From assembly GCA_017518785.1 (NCBI GenBank), contig JAFWUA010000135.1, positions 1 to 6,969 on the forward strand: DNA of 6,969 bases. The letters run 5' to 3'. A program made the translations under genes and the position numbers. The notes beneath the pieces are model-generated. The model was not told where the DNA came from and searched no databases. It was given only the letters and a program-made list of their open reading frames with translations. Below are positions 1 to 5,461 of the stretch, in pieces (positions within the stretch are counted from its first letter, which is position 1; the number at the start of each line of letters is the position of its first letter). The stretch is from Neisseriaceae bacterium (lineage in GTDB: Bacteria; Pseudomonadota; Gammaproteobacteria; Burkholderiales; Neisseriaceae).

Positions 1-278
1 ATTATAGGCGATTTACCCATATTCCTGACACTTGACTGATACTATTGATATATGGATTTAGCACATATCTTATTAATTTTATATTCAAAATAAACATATT
101 TTTTAAAAAATATATCACATATATTTATTTTTTTAACATTATTTTTAATAATAAAATATATTTTTAGCATAAAAAATCTTTTAATTACAAACAAAAGCAT
201 ATCAAATAAAAGATTATTGCAAAGTCATTTTAAGCACCTTGTCCAATCGATCAATAAATTGAGATAATCACGAGTACT
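1..278. other. AT-rich non-coding region upstream of rnhA
   Basis: No convincing gene is seen. In frame 1 the first 12 codons read IIGDLPIFLTLD and end at a TGA (37-39); in frame 3 ten codons end at a TGA (33-35). Either could be the tail of an upstream gene, but neither is recognisable. The block from 61 to 180 has only 12 G/C in 120 bases. It includes an 18-nt perfect palindrome with a T6A6 centre (96-113). A 9-bp inverted repeat (AATCTTTTA at 175-183, TAAAAGATT at 207-215) follows. A weak promoter-like pair (TTGTCC at 239-244, 18 nt, GATAAT at 263-268) lies so close to the rnhA start that its transcript would be almost leaderless, so it is not called. Confidence 0.5.
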
Positions 279-731
279 ATGGAAAATAAAATTGTATCAA
301 TCTATACCGATGGAGCATGCAAGGGTAATCCTGGTCGTGGTGGCTGGGGCGTGATTTTGCATTATGATCAACACGAAAAAGAGTTATACGGTGCAGAGGA
401 ACTAACCACCAATAATCGCATGGAATTAACAGCGGTTATTCAAGGATTGTCTGTTTTAAAGTGCCCTTGTCATGTAAATATTTATACCGATTCACAATAT
501 GTCCAACGTGGCATGAGTGAATGGATTCATAATTGGAAAAAAAGAAATTGGAAAACATCTACCAACAAACCTGTTGCCAATCTTGAATTGTGGCAACAGT
601 TGGACAAACTCGCACAAATTCATCAAATCAATTGGCATTGGGTACGAGGACACGATGGAAATCAGGATAATGAACGTGCTGATTACCTTGCTAATTTAGC
701 TATAAAAGAATTAGCAAAAAAAGATGCTTAA
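279..731 (+). CDS. rnhA: Ribonuclease HI
   Basis: Cytoplasmic endonuclease that cuts the RNA strand of RNA:DNA hybrids, acting on R-loops and primer remnants. The 150-residue protein has the usual bacterial RNase HI length. The metal-binding carboxylates are all visible: Asp11 in YTDGACKGNPG, Glu49 in NNRMELTAV, Asp71 in YTDSQYV and Asp135 in NERAD, with catalytic-loop His125 in GHDGNQ. These match E. coli D10/E48/D70/H124/D134 with an offset of one. The basic handle region (about 82-100, rich in Trp and Lys) is present, so it is a full type 1 enzyme. The ATG at 279 gives the family N-terminus directly before the first strand; the ribosome binding site is weak. The gene stands alone here, not beside dnaQ as in E. 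coli, and ends eight bases before the repeat-pair terminator. Confidence 0.97.
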   Translation: MENKIVSIYTDGACKGNPGRGGWGVILHYDQHEKELYGAEELTTNNRMELTAVIQGLSVLKCPCHVNIYTDSQYVQRGMSEWIHNWKKRNWKTSTNKPVANLELWQQLDKLAQIHQINWHWVRGHDGNQDNERADYLANLAIKELAKKDA

Positions 732-738
732 AAACACT

Positions 739-779
739 TTCCGGCAGACTATCTTTATATTCTTAATAGTCTGCCGGAA
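739..779. terminator. Bidirectional terminator made of two inverted DUS-like repeats
   Basis: Left arm TTCCGGCAGACTAT (739-752) and right arm ATAGTCTGCCGGAA (766-779) form a perfect 14-bp stem around a 13-nt loop. It lies between the stop codons of the converging genes rnhA and pmbA, seven bases past the first and 17 before the second. The flanking T-tracts are poor, so the stem itself is the main evidence. Each arm is a complete copy of the repeat AGTCTGCCGGAA found elsewhere in the window. Inverted DUS pairs acting as terminators are well known in Neisseriaceae; that role here is inferred. Confidence 0.8.
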
Positions 780-796
780 TGTTTGTTAAAAACAAA

Positions 797-2125
797 TTAT
801 TTACCTGCAACAGTCATTTGTTCTATCAAGATAGAACCTACACGATGTGATGAATGCAAAATTGCATCATCAGCAATTCCCACAACCGTAGCAAATATTT
901 GAGGTAGGGTTAAAGCAATGGTTACCTCTTCCACTGGATATGCTATTTCACCGTTTTCCACCCAAAAACCAGATGCACCGCGTGAATAATCACCGGTCAA
1001 AATATTAACCCCCTGCCCCATTAATTCTGTAACTAATAAACCTGTACCCATTTTTTGCAACAATTCCTGCTGTGTTGCCACTGTTGGATTTAAGGTTAAA
1101 TGGTGAATACCTCCTGCGTTAGCAGTTGTTTTCATACCTAATTTTCGTGCCGAATAACTGCTTAAAAAATAACTTGCAATCTCACCATTACGCACAATAT
1201 CATGAGGATAAGTTGCCACACCTTCATCATCGTAATAAGTTGTAGCAAAAGTGCGTTTCAAATGCGGTTCTTCTCGCAAACACACAAAATCTGGAAAAAT
1301 ATTCTTACCCAAAGAATCACATAAAAAACTACTCTTGCGGTATAAAACACCACCACTTAATCCATGAGTTAAATGTCCAATTAAACTGCCGGAAACCAAA
1401 CGATCAAATAAAACTGGATATTTTCCTGTTGGCAAACGTCGTGGCGATAAACGCGAAATTGTACGTTCTGCTGCAATCTTGCCAATTTCCTCTGGCGAAA
1501 GCAAATCACTTACAGCACGTGTAGTATCTGACCAATAATCACGCTGCATACCTGCATCATCTTGTGCCAATAGAATGCAAGAAGTGTTATAACGCGTACG
1601 TCTGTCGTATGCTACAAATCCATGCGTGTTTGCATAAACTGCCTGACTATAATCATATGAAACACTTGCACCATCGCTATTACTAATACGTTTATCAAAA
1701 GAAAGTGCGGCATCCTCGCAACGCATGGCCATAATGCGTGCATCTTCTAATGAAAATGATGATTCATGATATAAGTCTAAATCATGAATTTCCTTTGCCA
1801 TTAATTCCTTATCAGCTAAACCTGCACAAGAATCTTCGGCAGTGTAACGTGCAATATCCAAAGCCGCTTCTACCGTACGTTCAATTGATTCAGCAGAAAA
1901 ATCTGCTGTTGCAGCAAAACCTTTGCGTTGTCCAACAAATACAGTTACATTCAAACAAGTATCTTGTTGATATTCTATTTTTTCAACCTCTAATAAACGC
2001 ACGCCAAGTTCTTGACCAACTGATTCATACACATCAACTTCTGCGGCAGTTGCACCTTTTTGTAAAGATAGTGATAAGGATTTTTCACTTAATTCTCGTA
2101 ATTTTTCTTCATTGTAAGCAAACAT
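797..2125 (-). CDS. pmbA: TldE/PmbA, subunit of the TldD/TldE metalloprotease
   Basis: Cytoplasmic partner of TldD. In E. coli the TldD/E heterodimer degrades unfolded peptides and removes the microcin B17 leader. The 442 residues match the usual length of about 450. The family signature is near the C-terminus: TGDYSRGASGFWVENGEI at 377-394, followed by YPVEEVTIA (396-404). A central block reads GHLTHGLSGGVLYRKSSFL (250-268). At that position TldD would carry the HExxxH zinc site; it is absent here, as expected for TldE, so this subunit is the non-catalytic one. tldD is not in the window. The start at 2125 gives a normal family N-terminus, but no strong Shine-Dalgarno sequence is seen. The gene converges with rnhA and diverges from the tRNA-Ser promoter, which begins only 15 bases from its start codon. 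Confidence 0.93.
   Translation of the reverse strand: MFAYNEEKLRELSEKSLSLSLQKGATAAEVDVYESVGQELGVRLLEVEKIEYQQDTCLNVTVFVGQRKGFAATADFSAESIERTVEAALDIARYTAEDSCAGLADKELMAKEIHDLDLYHESSFSLEDARIMAMRCEDAALSFDKRISNSDGASVSYDYSQAVYANTHGFVAYDRRTRYNTSCILLAQDDAGMQRDYWSDTTRAVSDLLSPEEIGKIAAERTISRLSPRRLPTGKYPVLFDRLVSGSLIGHLTHGLSGGVLYRKSSFLCDSLGKNIFPDFVCLREEPHLKRTFATTYYDDEGVATYPHDIVRNGEIASYFLSSYSARKLGMKTTANAGGIHHLTLNPTVATQQELLQKMGTGLLVTELMGQGVNILTGDYSRGASGFWVENGEIAYPVEEVTIALTLPQIFATVVGIADDAILHSSHRVGSILIEQMTVAGK
1383..1394 (+). repeat. Degenerate DUS-like repeat inside pmbA
   Basis: AAACTGCCGGAA matches the window's repeat AGTCTGCCGGAA at 10 of 12 positions, including the last nine. It is within the pmbA coding sequence, where the bases encode a Gly-Ser-Leu stretch, so chance or coding constraint can explain it. 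It is listed as a possible decayed copy only. Confidence 0.25.
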
Positions 2126-2139
2126 AATTCACAAATTTC

Positions 2140-2169
2140 TTGTCAAACATAAAAATTTTGGTATACAAT
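2140..2169 (+). promoter_or_regulatory. Promoter of tRNA-Ser
   Basis: A -35 element TTGTCA (2140-2145) is followed after 16 nt by TATACA (2162-2167), or after 18 nt by TACAAT (2164-2169). Both readings are sigma70-like. Transcription would begin around 2175, a few bases before the mature tRNA 5' end at 2183. The promoter occupies the gap between the pmbA start codon and the tRNA and points away from pmbA. Confidence 0.7.
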
Positions 2170-2182
2170 AACACGCTTTGGA

Positions 2183-2273
2183 GGAAGCGTGGCAGAGCGG
2201 TTTAATGCAGCGGTCTTGAAAACCGTCGTGGGTTAGTAGCCCACCGTGAGTTCGAATCTCACCGCTTCCGCCA
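2183..2273 (+). tRNA. tRNA-Ser (anticodon UGA)
   Basis: This is a 91-nt class II tRNA with encoded CCA. The acceptor stem pairs GGAAGCG (2183-2189) with CGCTTCC (2263-2269), followed by discriminator G and CCA (2271-2273). The anticodon stem (2210-2214 with 2222-2226, one G-U pair) closes the loop CTTGAAA, with anticodon TGA at 2217-2219, which reads UCN serine codons, chiefly UCA. The long variable arm typical of tRNA-Ser is present: GTGGG and CCCAC pair around a 7-nt loop (2228-2244). The T arm is GTGAG-TTCGAAT-CTCAC (2246-2262). It is divergent from pmbA and converges on the slipin gene. Confidence 0.97.
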
Positions 2274-2331
2274 ATAACATTCTTCTATAATTATTAACAC
2301 ACACACAAACTCCTATAAACATCAAAAAACT

Positions 2332-2361
2332 TTCCGGCAGACCGTTTTTAGCCTGCCGGAT
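2332..2361. terminator. Terminator from a degenerate inverted DUS-like pair
   Basis: TCCGGCAG (2333-2340) pairs with CTGCCGGA (2353-2360), with an A-C mismatch and one further C-G pair toward the loop. On the minus strand the stem is followed by a run of six T, so it should end the slipin transcript (stop at 2383-2385). On the plus strand TTATTTTAT follows, which can end the tRNA-Ser transcript. The arms are imperfect copies of the repeat: 2332-2343 matches AGTCTGCCGGAA (reverse strand) at 11 of 12, and 2350-2361 at 10 of 12. The pairing is kept although both copies have drifted. Confidence 0.8.
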
Positions 2362-2382
2362 TATTTTATCTAATAATAAGCT

Positions 2383-3333
2383 TTATCTATTTTGATTTTT
2401 TACAATCTGCAAACCAGCTGCAACTAAACCACCAATATCAGCAATATTCGCAGGCATAATCATAGTATTGCCCTCTTTCGCAAGTTTGGCAAATGCTTCT
2501 ACATATTGTTCTGCTACTTTCAAATTAACCGCTTCAATACCACCGGGTTGTTTCACAGCATCTGCTACCATACGAATAGCATCTGACGTAGCTTTTGCCA
2601 CTAAACGCAATGCTTCTGCCTCACCTTCGGCACGATTAATTTGAGCAGTTTTTTCACCAGATGATTGATTAACCAAAGCTTGTGCTTCACCTTGTGATTT
2701 TTGAATGGCGGCTTCTCGCTCACCGCTTGCCAAGTTGATTTGCTCTTGTTTCACACCTTCGGATTTAGCAATCACAGCACGTTTTTCGCGTTCTGCGGTA
2801 ATTTGAGCTTGCATCGCATGTAAAATCGCTTGTGGTGGCACTAAATCCTTAATTTCATAACGTAAAACTTTTACCCCCCAAGATACGGCGGCTTCATCCA
2901 AAGCCGATACCACCGCACGATTAATATCGTCCCGCTCTTCAAAAGTTTTATCTAATTCCATGCGACCAATCACCGAACGCAAAGTGGTTTGAGCCAATTG
3001 AGTAATTGCCAAAACATAATTGCTTGAACCGTAGGATGCTAATTTAGGATCGGTTACTTGAAAATAAATAATGCCATCAACTGTTAATTGCGTATTATCA
3101 CGAGTGATACACACTTGGCTTGGCACATCTAAAGGAATTTCTTTCAAAGTATGACGATACGCCACCTTATCCATAATCGGTACTAACCAACGCAAGCCAG
3201 GGTTCAAAGTTTTGTAGTAGCGTCCCCAACGCTCAACAATATATGCTTCTTGTTGTGGCACAACTTTAAAGGTTTGAAAACCAATAACCACAATCACTGC
3301 AAGAAATATTAAAGGAATAATTGCACCAGACAT
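2383..3333 (-). CDS. SPFH/Band 7 membrane protein (slipin/QmcA-like)
   Basis: Membrane-anchored scaffold protein of the stomatin/prohibitin group, thought to form large oligomeric rings or microdomains in the inner membrane and to affect membrane protein quality control; the exact role in this lineage is unknown. Of 316 residues, 4-20 form a single N-terminal membrane segment. The SPFH domain spans about 25-180, with VPQQEAYIVERWGRYYKTLNPG at its start and the stomatin-type stretch RHTLKEIPLDVPSQ (60-73). An Ala/Glu/Gln-rich coiled coil covers about 172-260. A conserved hydrophobic tail follows (MIMPANIADIGGLVAAGL, 291-308). A good Shine-Dalgarno sequence supports the start. E. coli QmcA is the nearest named relative. 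Such genes are usually paired with an nfeD gene, but none adjoins this one: the neighbours are tRNA-Ser and a divergent DUF58 gene. Confidence 0.93.
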   Translation of the reverse strand: MSGAIIPLIFLAVIVVIGFQTFKVVPQQEAYIVERWGRYYKTLNPGLRWLVPIMDKVAYRHTLKEIPLDVPSQVCITRDNTQLTVDGIIYFQVTDPKLASYGSSNYVLAITQLAQTTLRSVIGRMELDKTFEERDDINRAVVSALDEAAVSWGVKVLRYEIKDLVPPQAILHAMQAQITAEREKRAVIAKSEGVKQEQINLASGEREAAIQKSQGEAQALVNQSSGEKTAQINRAEGEAEALRLVAKATSDAIRMVADAVKQPGGIEAVNLKVAEQYVEAFAKLAKEGNTMIMPANIADIGGLVAAGLQIVKNQNR

Positions 3334-3342
3334 ATTTATAAT

Positions 3343-3347
3343 CTCCT
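3343..3347 (-). promoter_or_regulatory. Ribosome binding site of the slipin gene
   Basis: AGGAG on the minus strand lies nine bases before the ATG at 3333. It is the clearest Shine-Dalgarno sequence in the window and fixes the start of the slipin gene. Confidence 0.8.
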
Positions 3348-3381
3348 ATTTAATGGCAAAAATTGATGAAAATACCCACAA

Positions 3382-3410
3382 ATTGTATGGTTATTGAAAA
3401 ATATTTTCAA
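3382..3410 (-). promoter_or_regulatory. Promoter of the slipin gene
   Basis: On the minus strand TTGAAA (3410-3405) and TACAAT (3387-3382) are separated by exactly 17 nt, a strong sigma70-like arrangement. The predicted start is near 3375, giving a leader of about 42 nt that contains the AGGAG site. A 19-nt palindrome covers the -35 element. Confidence 0.65.
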
Positions 3411-3411
3411 T
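3393..3411. promoter_or_regulatory. 19-nt palindrome over the slipin -35 element (candidate operator)
   Basis: ATTGAAAA-ATA-TTTTCAAT is a perfect inverted repeat with 8-bp arms and a 3-nt centre. It contains the whole -35 hexamer and part of the spacer of the slipin promoter, where a bound repressor would block RNA polymerase. I do not recognise it as the site of a known regulator. The region is AT-rich, so chance is possible. Confidence 0.4.
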
Positions 3412-3436
3412 TACAATTCTAAACACCACAATAATC

Positions 3437-3465
3437 TTTCCGGCAGACTTCCGGCAGACTATAAT
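3437..3465 (+). promoter_or_regulatory. Possible promoter of the DUF58 gene
   Basis: A perfect -10 hexamer TATAAT (3460-3465) lies 31 bases before the DUF58 start codon. The matching -35 position (TTTCCG, 3437-3442, 17-nt spacer) is poor and lies inside the tandem DUS-like array. If it is used, an activator or a relaxed -35 would be needed. The array and the promoter cannot be separated physically. Confidence 0.45.
3438..3460 (-). repeat. Two overlapping tandem DUS-like repeats
   Basis: TTCCGGCAGACT occurs at 3438-3449 and again at 3449-3460, sharing one base, so the period is 11 bp. On the minus strand each reads AGTCTGCCGGAA. The second copy is flanked by AT to give the 14-mer ATAGTCTGCCGGAA. 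Unlike the other paired copies these are direct repeats between divergent genes, so they cannot form a hairpin terminator. The last base of the array is the first base of a TATAAT. Confidence 0.9.
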
Positions 3466-3496
3466 TGGTTTATTCAAAATAAATTTAGATTATTAG

Positions 3497-4438
3497 ATGT
3501 TTAATTTTTCCTCATCATTACCTATCAAAGAAATCGCCGAAGGAGAAGCAATCGGCTGGCGACATATTATTATTCGTCCAACTGGTTTAGGTTTGGGTAT
3601 GCTTGCGGTTAGTGCTGCGGCGTGGATTTTGGCTTTGAATTATTCGGTTAATTTAGCCTATGGTTTGTCGTTTTGGATTTTGAGTTTTTCCATTTGGGCA
3701 ATGCTGCAAGCTATATTACAACTATATGGAACAACATTACTACGCACTCAAACAGCAGAATGTTTTGCCGGAGAAAATGCTACTTTAACTATCACGGTTA
3801 AGGGAAGTAATCTGCGACAAAGGCGTTTATATTTACGCTTCATTAATCCAGATGATGAGAATCTAATGCCCATGCAGTTTTTACATACCAATGATGATAA
3901 AAATAACAGTGTGCGTTTAAGTTTTCCAACCATTCGTCGTGGAATTGTTAAAGTTCCAGTTTTGCAAATTTACACACATGCACCATTTTCATTGTTGTCG
4001 GTATATACATTTTTGCAAACAGACTGGAAAGTAACCGTATTTCCTAATCCTGTCGAACGAAAATTCTTTTTATCTAATCATGAAAAAGGTAGTGATGAGG
4101 ATGGCAAAATCACTCAAAGCGGACGTGATGATGTTGCATTTTTATCGGCATACCAAATAGGAGAGCCATTAAAACAAGTTGCTTGGAAACAATACGCTAA
4201 AAGCAATAAATTATTGAGTAAGCAAATGGAAGAAGAACATAGTGTCTCTTCCAATATTATTTCTTATAAAGACTATCCTGATGTGTCTTCTCATGATGAA
4301 TTAGCTTCATACTTATGTTTTCGTGTTTTATCTGCTGAAAAAGATAGACGCTCTTATATTTTAGAATTACCATACGACTTTATTTCCCCACAAAATGGGC
4401 AAAGAAATAAGGCATTAACTGCTTTGAGTATTTTTTAA
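3497..4438 (+). CDS. DUF58 domain membrane protein
   Basis: The molecular function of this family is unknown. DUF58 genes usually lie with a MoxR-type AAA ATPase gene and a transglutaminase-like membrane protein gene. The 313 residues include two adjacent membrane segments (about 29-47 and 53-76). An extracytoplasmic-looking beta-rich stretch follows (about 80-190) with the family pattern RRGIVKVP...THAPFSLLSV...VFPNPV (147-186). The DUF58 core is at 208-247: SGRDDVAFLSAYQIGEPLKQ, then VAWKQYAKSNKLLSKQMEEE. The C-terminus ends in the usual short tail, so the protein looks complete. No strong Shine-Dalgarno sequence precedes the ATG. The expected partners are missing on both sides: upstream is the divergent slipin gene, downstream a 100-nt non-coding stretch and a terminator. 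Confidence 0.9.
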   Translation: MFNFSSSLPIKEIAEGEAIGWRHIIIRPTGLGLGMLAVSAAAWILALNYSVNLAYGLSFWILSFSIWAMLQAILQLYGTTLLRTQTAECFAGENATLTITVKGSNLRQRRLYLRFINPDDENLMPMQFLHTNDDKNNSVRLSFPTIRRGIVKVPVLQIYTHAPFSLLSVYTFLQTDWKVTVFPNPVERKFFLSNHEKGSDEDGKITQSGRDDVAFLSAYQIGEPLKQVAWKQYAKSNKLLSKQMEEEHSVSSNIISYKDYPDVSSHDELASYLCFRVLSAEKDRRSYILELPYDFISPQNGQRNKALTALSIF

Positions 4439-4441
4439 ACA

Positions 4442-4576
4442 ATGGTTTCACTTCACTCATGGCGTAGTATGGCTTATTCCAAGCCTCTTGGTTGAAGTCT
4501 TAAATCGAGGGTTATTACGGATAAACTTTTTCAATTTCCAAAAAAAGAGCGATTTTTCTATCAATCGCTCTTTTAA
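4442..4576 (+). other. Unexplained stretch after DUF58; broken short reading frame
   Basis: Four bases after the DUF58 stop an ATG opens a frame reading MVSLHSWRSMAYSKPLG, then a TGA at 4493-4495. The same frame continues open to a TAA at 4574-4576. Its position is where an operon partner would start, but I recognise no protein and it may be chance. The segment is also rich in small inverted repeats: GGCTT/AAGCC (4471-4484), CCAAG/CTTGG (4479-4491) and ACTTCA/TGAAGT (4450-4498). It could be a decayed gene start or an old insertion scar; neither can be shown here. Confidence 0.2.
4543..4574. terminator. Bidirectional rho-independent terminator
   Basis: AAAAGAGCGATT (4543-4554) and AATCGCTCTTTT (4563-4574) form a perfect 12-bp stem with an 8-nt loop. 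A-rich sequence precedes it and a T-rich tract (TTTTAATTTTT) follows on the plus strand; the minus strand is likewise T-rich after the stem. It ends both converging transcripts, DUF58 (+) and the solute-binding lipoprotein (-, stop at 4586). It does not use the DUS-like repeat. Confidence 0.92.
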
Positions 4577-4585
4577 TTTTTAAGA

Positions 4586-5416
4586 TTACCAAACCGGTTC
4601 TGTTCTAAACCATTTCACATATAAATCGCGATAAGTACCATCGCGAATTACCTTTTGCAAACCACTGTTTAATTTTTGCTGTAAATCTTCACGATTTTTC
4701 TTAATCCCAAAAGCAAAAGTATTGCGTTGTGTATCTAAATAGATAACTCGCAATCGCATGTTATCTTGTTTGGAATAGTATGATGCCAACGGTGCGTCCA
4801 TAACTGCAGCTTCAACTCTGCCCAAAGACACCGCACGTGCTACTTGAAATGGCGTATCAAAAGTTTGTGCGGCAATTGATTTATTACTTGATAAAAACGA
4901 TGCGGAAGCAGTATCTTTTGTAACTGCCACAGATTTATCTGATAGATTATTCAAAGCCAAGATTGTGCTATTTTCTTCACGCACCAATAATGCTTGATTA
5001 AAGTATGCATACGGTTGGGTAAAATCCATATTTTGTGAATTTTTATTATTTACCACAATTCCGCCACCGATAATATCGCTTTCCCCATTTTCTAACATAT
5101 CCAATAACATTTTTTTGGGACGAATGACACCTTTGATGGTGAATCCTTCTTGGGTAGCGATAGCTTTGAGCAATTCAAACTCAAAACCTTCCATTGCATT
5201 GCCATTTGCGTTGTGTGCAGCCAATGGCATGATGGATTCAGATGCAAATATATAATAATTGCGATTACTCGTAGGTTGAGAATTGACAGATTCCACATAA
5301 GATACGTTTTGTTCGGTACTGTTTTTTTGTTTAGCAGTACTTGCACCATCATCTTTCGAACAAGCAAACAATATTGGTAACAGCAAAACAAAAATAGATT
5401 TTTTATAACAATTCAT
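4586..5416 (-). CDS. Amino-acid-type solute-binding lipoprotein (SBP_bac_3 family)
   Basis: Periplasmic, lipid-anchored binding protein of the type that delivers amino acids or other small solutes to ABC importers; the ligand cannot be told from sequence. The reading frame is open from a GTG at 5425, but I choose the ATG at 5416 because AGGTG (5427-5423) lies six bases before it and overlaps that GTG. This gives 276 residues. A lipoprotein signal (KKS-hydrophobic-LFAC) makes Cys19 the lipidation site. Next comes a low-complexity Ser/Asn/Gln linker to about residue 53, then one SBP_bac_3 domain (about 54-272) with GFEFELLKAIA (77-87) and MDFTQPYAY (130-138), the family's usual marks. No permease or ATPase gene is present. 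The gene is 45 nt downstream of tadA on the same strand with no clear promoter between, so co-transcription is possible. Confidence 0.88.
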   Translation of the reverse strand: MNCYKKSIFVLLLPILFACSKDDGASTAKQKNSTEQNVSYVESVNSQPTSNRNYYIFASESIMPLAAHNANGNAMEGFEFELLKAIATQEGFTIKGVIRPKKMLLDMLENGESDIIGGGIVVNNKNSQNMDFTQPYAYFNQALLVREENSTILALNNLSDKSVAVTKDTASASFLSSNKSIAAQTFDTPFQVARAVSLGRVEAAVMDAPLASYYSKQDNMRLRVIYLDTQRNTFAFGIKKNREDLQQKLNSGLQKVIRDGTYRDLYVKWFRTEPVW

Positions 5417-5422
5417 TTTAAT

Positions 5423-5427
5423 CACCT
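5423..5427 (-). promoter_or_regulatory. Ribosome binding site deciding the lipoprotein start
   Basis: AGGTG on the minus strand lies six bases before the ATG at 5416. The upstream in-frame GTG (5425-5423) is part of this site and has no Shine-Dalgarno sequence of its own at a proper distance, so the ATG is preferred. Confidence 0.65.
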
Positions 5428-5461
5428 ACAATAAATGGCTTTATGTCCAATGTTTATTTTA

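Noticed and set aside
1..20. Minus-strand ATG (reading MGKSPI) with AGGA before it, as the start of a divergent gene
   Set aside because: AGGA is only two bases from the ATG, too close for a normal ribosome binding site, and only six codons are visible.
1738..2127. Plus-strand open frame of 129 codons opposite pmbA
   Set aside because: It is antisense to a well-supported PmbA coding sequence, its protein is rich in Leu, Gln and His as expected from a mirrored frame, and no family is recognisable.
2296..2310. Short CA dinucleotide run downstream of tRNA-Ser as a phase-variable microsatellite
   Set aside because: Only about five units, in no coding frame and in no promoter spacer.
3382..3410. 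Heat-shock (sigma32) promoter for slipin
   Set aside because: TTGAAA fits the -35 element but the -10 region has only CCAT and not a CCCCAT-type motif, while the sigma70 reading (17-nt spacer, TACAAT) is better.
3762..3770. TTGCCGGAG in the DUF58 gene as another DUS-like copy
   Set aside because: Only about seven consecutive bases match the repeat, which is expected by chance.
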